Source: Prevotella sp. (GTDB lineage Bacteria; Bacteroidota; Bacteroidia; Bacteroidales; Bacteroidaceae). Taken from it: 42,682 nt of DNA. This document shows positions 23,725-31,296 of the stretch, one piece after another (position 1 is the first letter of the stretch; each line of letters starts with the position of its first letter). The notes below the pieces were generated by a model that saw only the letters and a program-made list of their open reading frames with translations, did not search any database and was not told where the DNA came from. The position numbers were made by a program, and so were the translations under genes. The DNA is taken from positions 1 through 42,682 of the forward strand of contig JAFYDA010000132.1 in assembly GCA_017545045.1 (NCBI GenBank), read 5' to 3'.

Positions 23725-23750
23725 TGTGCATTGTGCATTGTGCTGTGCAT
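23722..23750 (-). repeat. Heptanucleotide repeat CACAATG at the porT start
   Basis: Three tandem copies of the 7-mer (minus strand CACAATG; 23722-23742) plus a partial copy abut the run of porT ATG codons. Each copy contains its own ATG, in shifting frames. Confidence 0.85.
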
Positions 23751-23852
23751 TAAGCATCATTATTATAACGCGCCAAAGTGGATTTTATTATATTGCAGGC
23801 AATTTCGACAGCGTATAAATTGGTGTGGCCTAAAAAAAAACATACCTAATTA

Positions 23853-23884
23853 TTGGTATCTTTTGGAAAAAGTTCGTATCTTTG
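23853..23884 (+). promoter_or_regulatory. Promoter of the ferredoxin gene
   Basis: TTG (23853-23855), a 21-nt spacer and TATCTTTG (23877-23884), 40 nt before the ATG. Good Bacteroidota consensus. Confidence 0.75.
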
Positions 23885-23924
23885 CATCATTAATCTTAAG
23901 TATTAATTAAACTATTATCAAATT

Positions 23925-24095
23925 ATGGCATATGTAATTGGTGACGACTGCATCGCTTGCGGTACATGTCAAGGTGAATGCCCCGTTGAGGCTATCTCTG
24001 AGGGTGAGAAGTATTCAATCGACCCGGATCTCTGCACAGAGTGCGGAACGTGCGCTTCTGTTTGCCCGTCAGAGGCAATCAGTCTTCCTGCTTAA
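23925..24095 (+). CDS. 2[4Fe-4S] ferredoxin (56 aa)
   Basis: A 56-aa clostridial-type ferredoxin. It has two complete cluster motifs, C-x2-C-x2-C-x3-CP, in 'CIACGTCQGECP' and 'CTECGTCASVCP', each followed by the usual E-A-I-S. It is a small soluble low-potential electron carrier, typical partner of pyruvate:ferredoxin oxidoreductase, hydrogenases or Rnf in anaerobes, consistent with a strictly anaerobic host. It has its own promoter and terminator, so it is monocistronic. Confidence 0.97.
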   Translation: MAYVIGDDCIACGTCQGECPVEAISEGEKYSIDPDLCTECGTCASVCPSEAISLPA

Positions 24096-24128
24096 TTCAA
24101 CTTGAATTAGCTTTATAAACCAACATGT

Positions 24129-24156
24129 GGGGGCTTCTTCGGAAGTCCCCCTTTTT
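24129..24156 (+). terminator. Terminator of the ferredoxin gene
   Basis: GGGGG-CTTC (24129-24137), loop TTCG, then GAAG, a bulged T and CCCCC (to 24151), followed by five T. Confidence 0.85.
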
Positions 24157-24184
24157 GTATATATCAACACTACACGTTTTCATG

Positions 24185-24300
24185 GGGAGGCTCTACAGAT
24201 TTCTGTAGCGCCTCCCTGTAATTCTGTGGAGGCTCCCTGTGATTCTGCGGAGGCTCCCTGTGATTCTGCGGAGGCTCCCTGTGATTCTGTAGCGCCTCCC
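24185..24300. repeat. 21-bp-period tandem array with alternative long hairpins
   Basis: Five units of 21 bp (24191-24295); the three inner ones are nearly identical and the two end units share CTGTAGCGC. The left flank GGGAGG-CTCTACAGA (24185-24199) can pair over 14 of 15 positions with 24202-24216 or with 24286-24300, so two mutually exclusive hairpins are possible. It begins 29 nt after the ferredoxin terminator. No gene is seen in 24096-24376. Confidence 0.9.
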
Positions 24301-24305
24301 CAATA

Positions 24306-24342
24306 AAGAAAGTCCCCTTCCGGAACACTGCCGGAAGGGGAC
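24306..24342 (-). terminator. Terminator of the Ton/TPR operon
   Basis: A perfect 12-bp stem GTCCCCTTCCGG / CCGGAAGGGGAC (24312-24323, 24331-24342) with a 7-nt loop, followed on the minus strand by a moderately T-rich stretch. It lies 34 nt past the TPR gene stop. Confidence 0.75.
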
Positions 24343-24376
24343 GTCATGTTTTATTATGAGGTTTACTATATCGTCG

Positions 24377-25804
24377 TTAGAGAGCCATGACTTGCTTGGC
24401 CTGCTCGTTCTCGGGATCGATGGCCAGAATCTTCTCGGCCCAGCTCTTGGCACCGGCCTTGTCGTCCTGCACGAGGAGTGAGTAGGACAGCATGTAGCGA
24501 TAGCAAGTGATGAGACGCTTGTTGTCGACATCCGTGCGGCTTTCCTTGGCCTCGAGGAGCTTCATCAGCTGCTCGAAGACAGGCTTTGCCAGTCCCTGCT
24601 TGGAGTCGGGGTCCATGATGGCATTCAGCGTACCGCGGCGGTTGAGCACGTAGGCCACAACATCCTGATTGTTGGCGAAACGCTCCTGCAAGTCCTTGTA
24701 GATGTCGTCGGCCTGCTTGATGGCGGCCATCTGCTCAGCGTCCTGCAGGTCGGCAGCATGCTTGTAGTACATCTCGGCAAGCGTGCTGTAGTCGCTGGCT
24801 GTCTTGCTGCTGGTATTCTCAAGATACTCACGATACTCCTTCACGGCAGCATCGAAGTCGCCCTTCTTCTGGTAAGCCTCTGAAATCTCCTTGCGCAGGT
24901 TGTTGATGGCATCCTTGCTCTCGGTACTTACCTCCATAGCCTTGCGGTAGAGGGCGATAGCTTCGTCGTACTGACCCTTGCCTATGTAGGCCTTGGCGTA
25001 GTTGTTGTAGTCGAAGTCCTTGAAGTCGGCAGAGTCTGACTTGTTGAACAGACGGTCGCCGAACTCCAGAGCCTTGTCGAAGTCCTCGGTGGCGATGGTG
25101 TTCATCAGACCCACGCGGTTGAGCGACGAGCTGCGGGGATACTTGGCCAGCGACTCGTTGATGAGGGCCATGCTCTTGTCGTACTCCTTGTTCAGGTAGT
25201 ACTTCAGGGCGAACTTGGCCAGGTCGATCGGCTCCATCTGGTCGTGAGCCACCTTCTCGTAGTAGGTGATGGCCTCGGTAATCTTACCGGCATTGTCGTA
25301 CAGACGGGCGATGGGCAGGTCGACGGGATAGTCGGGAACGTTGCTGCGCAACTGCTCCAGCTTGTCGATAGAGCCGCGGAAGTCGATCTTGCTGTAGATG
25401 ATGGCATACTTACGATAGGCCTCGGGGTTCTTCGGGTCGAAGTAGATAGCCTGATCGAACATGGAGGCAGCGCCGCCACCGTCGTCGGCCAGTGCGCGGA
25501 GGTCGCCCTTGAGGATGTAGGCCGGGGCATAGCTCTTGTTGGCCTTGAGTGCCAGTTCGGCATACTTTGCGGCATTGGCGGTGTCCTTGGCTTCCATGAA
25601 TGCACGTCCGAATGCTACCAGATTCTCGGCGTTCTTCTTGTTCTTCTTCTCGAAGGCCTTCATCTGTTCTGCCAGGTCGGCGGGTTTGCTACTAATGATT
25701 TTCTTGACGGCATCAATGTCGGCCTTAGTGCCGTCCTGAGCCATGGCGGTGGTGCTGAAACCAGCCAGCACGACACCCATTACTAAATATTTAACTGCTT
25801 TCAT
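24377..25804 (-). CDS. Periplasmic TPR-repeat protein of the Ton operon
   Basis: A 475-aa protein with a signal peptide (1-22, ending 'AMA') and TPR-like helical repeats through the rest; clear units include 'APAYILKGDLRALADDGG', 'NYAKAYIGKGQYDEAIALY' and 'EISEAYQKKGDFDAAVKEY'. No catalytic motif. TPR proteins serve as scaffolds for protein complexes. It is the last gene of an exbB-exbD-exbD-tonB-pstS-like operon, 78 nt after the PstS-like gene, so a role in organising the energy-transducing complex or its clients is likely but inferred. Confidence 0.88.
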   Translation of the reverse strand: MKAVKYLVMGVVLAGFSTTAMAQDGTKADIDAVKKIISSKPADLAEQMKAFEKKNKKNAENLVAFGRAFMEAKDTANAAKYAELALKANKSYAPAYILKGDLRALADDGGGAASMFDQAIYFDPKNPEAYRKYAIIYSKIDFRGSIDKLEQLRSNVPDYPVDLPIARLYDNAGKITEAITYYEKVAHDQMEPIDLAKFALKYYLNKEYDKSMALINESLAKYPRSSSLNRVGLMNTIATEDFDKALEFGDRLFNKSDSADFKDFDYNNYAKAYIGKGQYDEAIALYRKAMEVSTESKDAINNLRKEISEAYQKKGDFDAAVKEYREYLENTSSKTASDYSTLAEMYYKHAADLQDAEQMAAIKQADDIYKDLQERFANNQDVVAYVLNRRGTLNAIMDPDSKQGLAKPVFEQLMKLLEAKESRTDVDNKRLITCYRYMLSYSLLVQDDKAGAKSWAEKILAIDPENEQAKQVMAL

Positions 25805-25882
25805 ACTCTCTTTCTTTTTTAATGTTAAACGTGTTTGTTTCCTGTTCTCAATCCTATGACGTGTTTTATTTAAAAAGGTTTA

Positions 25883-26833
25883 TTACTCTTTGGTTACATT
25901 AACAGTGCGCACCTCCATGCCGGCCTGAACGGGCAGGAGCCCCGAGCGGAAGATAATCATCTGACCCTTGGGCAGGCGGCAGAAGTGTGCAAAGCCCGTC
26001 GGCACGCCTGAGCGCGGCTCGTTGAGCAGGGCGTAGATGGTGCGGATAAACGGGTAGTTACCATTGTATATATAGTATTGATAAGGCTTGAAGCTGTTGT
26101 ACGCTGTTGCGGAGTCCAGCCTGCTGACCTTCATCACGGTAATGTTCTTCTTGAAGGTGACATTGGTGGTGTCGCGTTTGTCGTTGAGCCAGTTGGAACC
26201 GATGATTCCGATGGCGTTCTCGTGACGCTCCACCCAGTCGATAACGTCGGCGCTCTTCTTGACGGCACCGATGTTCTTGCTGTCGATGGGCTTACCGCCC
26301 AGAATGGAGTCGACGCAGTAAGTCACCGTGCTCGACTTGGGATTGTCGAAGGTGACGTCTATCTCGCCCAACTTGGAGTTGGGGTAGATTTCTTTCCATT
26401 GGGTGACCTCGCCACTCAGGATGCGGCGGAAGTCTTTCACGGAGATACATGTGTCGGGGTTGGCGTTGTTGACAATGATGGCTAGCCCGTCGTATGCAAT
26501 GGGGATGCAACGGGGAATGAAGGAACGGGCCTTGAGGCTCTCCTGTTCACGTTGCGACAACTGGCGGGTGGTGAATGCCAGCCACACCTTGTTGTGCATC
26601 AGTTGATTGATGGCTTCTTCCTGGTCTGTGTAGACGGCTTTGAGCTCGCCTTGGGCATGGAGGGCCTGATAGACTTCAAGCTCTTCATCCAAGATGGGGT
26701 AGAAACTTTCGTCGGAGGCGAAAGCTTCGGCGGCTGCCTCGTAGTCGTATGGCAGTGATTTAGGCTTGTTCCCACATGCGAGGAACAAGCCTAAAGATAG
26801 TGTTAATCCAACGAATCTGTTGAATGTGTTCAT
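25883..26833 (-). CDS. PstS-like substrate-binding lipoprotein in a Ton operon
   Basis: A 316-aa periplasmic binding protein of the phosphate-binding (PstS) fold, with a lipoprotein signal ending 'LGLFLAC'. Family features are 'LAFTTRQLSQRE', 'IPIAYDGLAIIVNNANP', 'SVKDFRRILSGEVTQW' and 'AIGIIGSNWL'. However, the phosphate-loop region that in PstS reads like R-x-x-G-S-G-T is here 'FDNPKSSTVTYCVDS', so phosphate binding is doubtful. No pstC/A/B genes are near. The start is ATG 26833; a TTG at 26839 is only 6 nt earlier. It follows tonB directly. Confidence 0.85.
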   Translation of the reverse strand: MNTFNRFVGLTLSLGLFLACGNKPKSLPYDYEAAAEAFASDESFYPILDEELEVYQALHAQGELKAVYTDQEEAINQLMHNKVWLAFTTRQLSQREQESLKARSFIPRCIPIAYDGLAIIVNNANPDTCISVKDFRRILSGEVTQWKEIYPNSKLGEIDVTFDNPKSSTVTYCVDSILGGKPIDSKNIGAVKKSADVIDWVERHENAIGIIGSNWLNDKRDTTNVTFKKNITVMKVSRLDSATAYNSFKPYQYYIYNGNYPFIRTIYALLNEPRSGVPTGFAHFCRLPKGQMIIFRSGLLPVQAGMEVRTVNVTKE

Positions 26834-26839
26834 TTTCAA

Positions 26840-27673
26840 TTACTGCAGTCTGAAGGTTACGGGCACCGTGTACCTCACACGGACAGAAGAACCGTTCTGC
26901 TTACCGGGAATCCACTTAGGCATGGACTTCAGCACGCGCATGGCCTCCTTGTCGAGAGAGGGGTCTACGGACTTGATGACCTTTACATCGGTGATAGAAC
27001 CGTCGCGCTCGACCACGAAGGTACAGACGACACGTCCCTGAATACCGTTCTCCTCAGCCACTACGGGATACTTAATGTGAGAGTTAAGGAACTTCATCAG
27101 CTCGCCTTCACCACCGGGGAACGAAGGCATCTGCTCAACGACGTCGAACACCTTGGTCTCTTCTTCCTTCGGTTTCTCGTCGATGGCCTGCTCATTAGCT
27201 TTCAGCACAACACCCTCGGCTTCGTCGTTACCTTTAACGTCGAAGGTACCGATGGCGGTGTTCGTCTTGGCCAGGTCATCCTGAGACTTGATTTCGTCCT
27301 CGGGCTTCACTTCATCGTCCTTCTTGATTTCAGGGGCGGTGAACTTCACTGAAGACTTCACTTTCTCAACGACCTTCTGTTCCACTTCCACCTTGATAGG
27401 CTCTTTGCGCTCTACCTTCGTCTCCTTCTTCTGAGCCAGTTTTGACAGCTCAACGTCGGTATCGATAGTTGCATTCTGCTTCATGGCGTTCTGAATAGCC
27501 AAGTTGGCATACGCGAGGGCGAAGATAGCTATGATGCCTATCAGCACCCAGACAAGGGCCTTCACATTACGCTTACCGGTCTCCTTACGGAGAACGTATG
27601 CTCCATACTGTTGGTTTTTACCTTCAAAGACGAGGTCGACCCAGCTGTTGTCAATAAGATCTACTTTTGCCAT
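26840..27673 (-). CDS. tonB: TonB energy transducer
   Basis: A 277-aa TonB-family protein. A short cytoplasmic N-terminus ('YGAYVLRKETGKRN') precedes a membrane helix (about 36-58), a charged K/E/V-rich periplasmic spacer, and the C-terminal TonB domain ('EMPSFPGGEGELMKFL ... IKYPVVAEENGIQGRV', ending 'VRYTVPVTFRLQ'). It links the ExbB/ExbD proton channel to TonB-dependent outer-membrane receptors. The 'FPGGE ... L ... YP' form is the Bacteroidota type. It starts 18 nt after exbD. Confidence 0.94.
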   Translation of the reverse strand: MAKVDLIDNSWVDLVFEGKNQQYGAYVLRKETGKRNVKALVWVLIGIIAIFALAYANLAIQNAMKQNATIDTDVELSKLAQKKETKVERKEPIKVEVEQKVVEKVKSSVKFTAPEIKKDDEVKPEDEIKSQDDLAKTNTAIGTFDVKGNDEAEGVVLKANEQAIDEKPKEEETKVFDVVEQMPSFPGGEGELMKFLNSHIKYPVVAEENGIQGRVVCTFVVERDGSITDVKVIKSVDPSLDKEAMRVLKSMPKWIPGKQNGSSVRVRYTVPVTFRLQ

Positions 27674-27691
27674 AGTCTTTCCTTTCTTTCT

Positions 27692-28372
27692 TTAGTCATT
27701 TCTGAATTTAAGGCCCTTCAGCTCGAGAAGCTTCTCGTCGTCCTCATTGACCTTATCAATGACGTATTTACCAATACTGCAAACCAACATCTCATCAAGA
27801 GCCTGTACCATGTTGTCGTACGTAGAGATATCCATGGGCTTGATGATGACCGTCAGAGTCTGCATACCGCTCTCACCGAACTCTGACACGAACTCTTCCG
27901 TCTTACCGTTACGGATGTCGGAGAGCTCTTTGTCATATGCTTCTTTTGACAGTTTGTCACCCATTTTTTCTTTCTTCTCGTCGAGCTTCTTCTTTGCCAT
28001 CATGACACGAGCCACAGGGCTGAAACCGTCCTCAGTAATGTGCTCAATGAGCAGTTTGCGGATGCCGTCCTTGCCCCACGTCGTTTCCTTCAGGCACTCG
28101 GGATTCTCATATTCGGGAAGACCCTCGACATAGTACAGTTTGTCATCGCCACCAAGGTAGAGTGTAATGGTGTACGAAGCCTTCGTCACAGATTTGTCCT
28201 CCTTGGTCATGTTCTCATCGTTACTCGGCATCGTCAGCTGCATAGCCTGAGGCTTGCTCAGCGTCGTACAGAGCATGAAGAACGTGATCAGAAGCATCAT
28301 CATGTCCACCATCGGCGTGAAGTTCACGCGGGTGTCCATTTTTTTCTGCTTACTTGCATTCTTTTTTGCCAT
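27692..28372 (-). CDS. exbD: ExbD-type proton channel subunit, long form
   Basis: A 226-aa ExbD/TolR protein. It has one membrane helix (about 18-40, 'NFTPMVDMMMLLITFFMLCTT') with the functional Asp in 'PMVDMM', then a periplasmic domain longer than in E. coli ExbD (about 140 aa). It forms the ion-conducting stator with ExbB and energises TonB. Second of two exbD genes in tandem, 3 nt after the first; the two differ strongly outside the helix, so they are probably distinct subunits and not copies. Confidence 0.93.
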   Translation of the reverse strand: MAKKNASKQKKMDTRVNFTPMVDMMMLLITFFMLCTTLSKPQAMQLTMPSNDENMTKEDKSVTKASYTITLYLGGDDKLYYVEGLPEYENPECLKETTWGKDGIRKLLIEHITEDGFSPVARVMMAKKKLDEKKEKMGDKLSKEAYDKELSDIRNGKTEEFVSEFGESGMQTLTVIIKPMDISTYDNMVQALDEMLVCSIGKYVIDKVNEDDEKLLELKGLKFRND

Positions 28373-28375
28373 AAC

Positions 28376-28996
28376 TTAAATCTCCGCCTGTTTTTTAGTG
28401 TCAAGATTAGTAATCAGCTGGTAACGGTTCTCGTTCATGTCCTGCAGCTCTGACATCATCTTCTTAATCACCGAGTATGGTGTCTTGGCATCGGCCTTGA
28501 TGGCGATACGGATGTCGGCATTAGACTCACGAGCGGCCGCAACCCACTCCTGGAACTCACTCTTCCCGCCGTCGAGACTGTCGAGGGGGATACTCAACTT
28601 CTGGATCTCCTCGCCCATCTTTTCCTGGTCGAGGCTGTAGTAATCAACAAACAGTGACATGGGCGCACCAATCATCGCATCTTCCTTGAAGTGCTTCAGC
28701 TGGGCGGAGTTCAGCGTAATACCGAACTTGTCGGTCACCGTCTGCATCATGTCCAACATGGTGTTCTTGTTCTCGGAGCCCACGTAGATGTTGCCCTCTG
28801 GAGATACCAGAATATTGAGCACATCGTTCTCGGGCACCTTGACCTCGGACACTGAGCTCGGCGTGTTGACCTTAATAGGCTCTGGCGTCAAGAATGTTGA
28901 TGTCAACATGAAGAAGCAGAGCAAAAGGGTCATCACGTCCGACATAGGCGTCATGTCGATCCAGATGTCTTTTTTCTGAATTTTGACTTTACCCAT
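28376..28996 (-). CDS. exbD: ExbD-type proton channel subunit (first of two)
   Basis: A 206-aa ExbD/TolR family protein. The helix 'DMTPMSDVMTLLLCFFMLTSTF' (about 14-35) carries the conserved Asp, followed by a periplasmic domain containing 'NILVSPEGNIYVG'. It belongs with the ExbB gene 32 nt upstream and a second ExbD 3 nt downstream. Tandem exbD pairs are a known Bacteroidota arrangement. Confidence 0.93.
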   Translation of the reverse strand: MGKVKIQKKDIWIDMTPMSDVMTLLLCFFMLTSTFLTPEPIKVNTPSSVSEVKVPENDVLNILVSPEGNIYVGSENKNTMLDMMQTVTDKFGITLNSAQLKHFKEDAMIGAPMSLFVDYYSLDQEKMGEEIQKLSIPLDSLDGGKSEFQEWVAAARESNADIRIAIKADAKTPYSVIKKMMSELQDMNENRYQLITNLDTKKQAEI

Positions 28997-29028
28997 AATT
29001 TTCTAAGGAATTAAAAGGTAAAACACGC

Positions 29029-29859
29029 TTATGCTTCGTGGTGGTTAGAATCGTATGTAGCGGCGATGGTGTAACCTACCTCGTCAAGAGCGAATGTCAA
29101 CTTGTCAATCTTGTTGGAGAAGAAGTTGTAAACAACGGTAGCAACCCATGATGTCAAGATACCGGAAGCCGTGTTCACAAGGGCCTCAGAAATACCTGCA
29201 GACAGAGCCATAGAGTCAGCACCACCACCTGCGGACAGAGCCTGGAACGATCCGATCATACCGAGCACCGTACCGAACAGAGCGGTCAGCGTACCGAGGG
29301 AAACGATGGTAGCAATCATCGGGAGGTTCATCGTCAGCGTAGGCATCTCAAGCTGGGTAGCCTCTTCGTGAGCCTGCTGGATCTTGGAAATCTTCTGTGA
29401 CTTCTTCAGAGTCTCGTCCTTCTCAACGGTCTCGTACATGTTGATAGAAGCCATCACTACGTTTGCGACAGAACCCTGCATCTTGTTGCAGAGACCCTTG
29501 GCCTCGTCGAACTTCTGAGCCTTGATGGCTTCCTTCACCTGAGCAGTGAACTTGGCAAGGTTGATCTTACCAGAAGCAGACTTGATAGCGAAATAGCGCT
29601 CGACACCGAGAACGATAACAGTGAGCAAGAGGGTTAAGATCACACCTACGACGAAACCGCCCTTATACACAGTTCCCATGAGGTTTGCGGGATGACCTTC
29701 ACGGTCGCCACCTACGAAGTTGTCGGGGTTACCGAGAACGAAGAAATAGAAGCAGTAAGCGATAACACAGCAGATTACCAGAATAATCCATGCGGCCTTA
29801 ATACCACCGAAGCCCTGATTTTTCTTGGCTGGGGCTGCAGCCTTTGTTGTTGTTGCCAT
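29029..29859 (-). CDS. exbB: ExbB/TolQ/MotA-type proton channel protein
   Basis: A 276-aa inner-membrane protein. It has an N-terminal helix ('IKAAWIILVICCVIAYCFYFFVL'), a second one ('GGFVVGVILTLLLTVIVLGVERYFAIK') and a pair of C-terminal helices around 'MIATIVSLGTLTALFGTVLGMIGSF' and 'ISEALVNTASGILTSWVATVVYNFF', typical of the MotA/TolQ/ExbB family. It forms the pentameric proton channel that powers TonB. First gene of the operon, behind a promoter at 29928-29956. Confidence 0.95.
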   Translation of the reverse strand: MATTTKAAAPAKKNQGFGGIKAAWIILVICCVIAYCFYFFVLGNPDNFVGGDREGHPANLMGTVYKGGFVVGVILTLLLTVIVLGVERYFAIKSASGKINLAKFTAQVKEAIKAQKFDEAKGLCNKMQGSVANVVMASINMYETVEKDETLKKSQKISKIQQAHEEATQLEMPTLTMNLPMIATIVSLGTLTALFGTVLGMIGSFQALSAGGGADSMALSAGISEALVNTASGILTSWVATVVYNFFSNKIDKLTFALDEVGYTIAATYDSNHHEA

Positions 29860-29927
29860 AATAAAAGTTTAATTTTTTAGTTATTAAATAATTTGAGTCG
29901 AAATATCCATTAAATGCGAATCAGCCA

Positions 29928-29956
29928 CAAAGATAATAAAATATGGCGGACTACAA
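29928..29956 (-). promoter_or_regulatory. Promoter of the exbB-exbD-tonB operon
   Basis: On the minus strand TTG (29956-29954), an 18-nt spacer and TATCTTTG (29935-29928), about 70 nt before exbB. The spacer is slightly short of the usual 19-21. Confidence 0.65.
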
Positions 29957-29990
29957 ATAGAATTAATATCTTTTAACTCAATATTTTTTT

Positions 29991-31187
29991 TCAGGCCAGT
30001 TGAGCAAGCGCTTTCTTGATGCGTCGCATGGCTTCTACAATGTTTTCATCGCTGGTGGCGTAGCTCATTCTGAAACAGTCTGGGTCGCCGAAAGCATCGC
30101 CGCCAACGGTGGCTACGTGCCCCTCTTCCAACAGGTACATGGCCAGGTCGGTGGAATTGTTGATGGGAGAACCGCCGGGCGTGGTCTTGCCATAGAAACT
30201 GCTGCACTTCGGGAACAGGTAGAAGGCTCCCTCGGGCACATTCACTTCCAGTCCGGGGATGTCCTTGGCCAGCTTCACGATCAGGTCGCGGCGGCGTTCA
30301 AATGCCTGACGCATGTCCTCGACACACTGCTGGCTCTCGGTGTAGGCGGCCAAAGCAGCCATTTGACTGACGGAACACGGACCGCTGGTGTACTGTCCCT
30401 GGAGCTTGTTGCACCCCTTGACAATCCATTCCGGTGCGGCAATGTAACCGATGCGCCAGCCTGTCATGGCGTATGCTTTCGATACACCGTTGACGACGAT
30501 GGTGCGCTCCTTCATGCCGGGGAACTGGGCTATTGACTCATGATGCCCCACATAGTTGATGTGTTCGTAGATTTCGTCGGCAAGGACGTACAGGTCGTCA
30601 TGGCGCAGGATGACCTCGGCCAGCGCCTTCAGTTCCTCCTTATTATAAACGGAGCCCGTGGGATTGCTTGGTGAGCAGAGTATCACCATGCGCGTTTTCG
30701 GTGTGATGGCTGCCTCCAGCTGTGCGGCGGTCATCTTGAAGTTCTGTTCAAAGGTAGCCTCTATAATGACGGGCTTGCCGCCGGCTAATTTCACCATCTG
30801 CGGATAGCTCACCCAGTAGGGGGCTGGGATAATCACCTCTTCGTCGTCGTTCACCAGCGACATGATGGTGTTGGTGACGCTTTGCTTGGCACCGTTTGAC
30901 ACAAGAATCTCCGAAGGCTGATAGCGTAGCTGGTTCTCACGCTCCAGCTTACGGGCAATGGCCTGACGCAGGTCGGGATAGCCCGGCACGGGCGAATAGC
31001 GTGAGTAGTTCTCGTCGATGGCCAGCTTGGCGGCTTGTTTAATATGATCGGGGGTGTTGAAGTCAGGCTCTCCGACGCTCATGTTAATGACGTCAATGCC
31101 CTGAGCTTTCATTTCAGAACTCTTCTGCGACATGGCTAGCGTGGCCGATGGCGCAAGCCTTTGCAGGCGGTTAGATAGTTGTGACAT
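29991..31187 (-). CDS. aspC: Aspartate aminotransferase, PLP-dependent class I
   Basis: A 398-aa fold-type I aminotransferase close to the Ib aspartate aminotransferases. The PLP-binding Lys is K237 in 'VVNGVSKAYAMTGWRIGY'; 'SVGEPDFNTPDHI', 'YSPVPGYPDLR', 'LCSPSNPTG' and 'LADEIYEHI' are family hallmarks. The final Arg for substrate carboxylate lies near 'CFRMSYA'. It interconverts aspartate + 2-oxoglutarate and oxaloacetate + glutamate in the cytoplasm. Own promoter at 31213-31243. Confidence 0.93.
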   Translation of the reverse strand: MSQLSNRLQRLAPSATLAMSQKSSEMKAQGIDVINMSVGEPDFNTPDHIKQAAKLAIDENYSRYSPVPGYPDLRQAIARKLERENQLRYQPSEILVSNGAKQSVTNTIMSLVNDDEEVIIPAPYWVSYPQMVKLAGGKPVIIEATFEQNFKMTAAQLEAAITPKTRMVILCSPSNPTGSVYNKEELKALAEVILRHDDLYVLADEIYEHINYVGHHESIAQFPGMKERTIVVNGVSKAYAMTGWRIGYIAAPEWIVKGCNKLQGQYTSGPCSVSQMAALAAYTESQQCVEDMRQAFERRRDLIVKLAKDIPGLEVNVPEGAFYLFPKCSSFYGKTTPGGSPINNSTDLAMYLLEEGHVATVGGDAFGDPDCFRMSYATSDENIVEAMRRIKKALAQLA

Positions 31188-31212
31188 TTGTCTGTTTGTA
31201 TAAATTTCCGTG

Positions 31213-31243
31213 CAAAATTAATCAAATTCTTTTGGTTAAGCAA
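31213..31243 (-). promoter_or_regulatory. Promoter of the aminotransferase gene
   Basis: On the minus strand TTG (31243-31241), a 20-nt spacer and TAATTTTG (31220-31213), 26 nt before the start. Confidence 0.7.
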
Positions 31244-31296
31244 AGAAAAATTTCATTTTTTCATTGTCGCCCATAAAAAAATGACGTTTTTGTCGG

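Noticed and set aside
24185-24300. CRISPR array
   Set aside because: The period is 21 bp with no unique spacers, and no cas genes are near. The same applies to 35160-35222 and 22021-22104.
24193-24531. Minus-strand frame with repeated RRITGSL
   Set aside because: The repeats come from the 21-bp array, and the frame overlaps the TPR gene and its terminator.
31188-31296. Terminator after ribBA
   Set aside because: Only a 3-4 bp GAC/GTC pairing before a T run; too weak to call.
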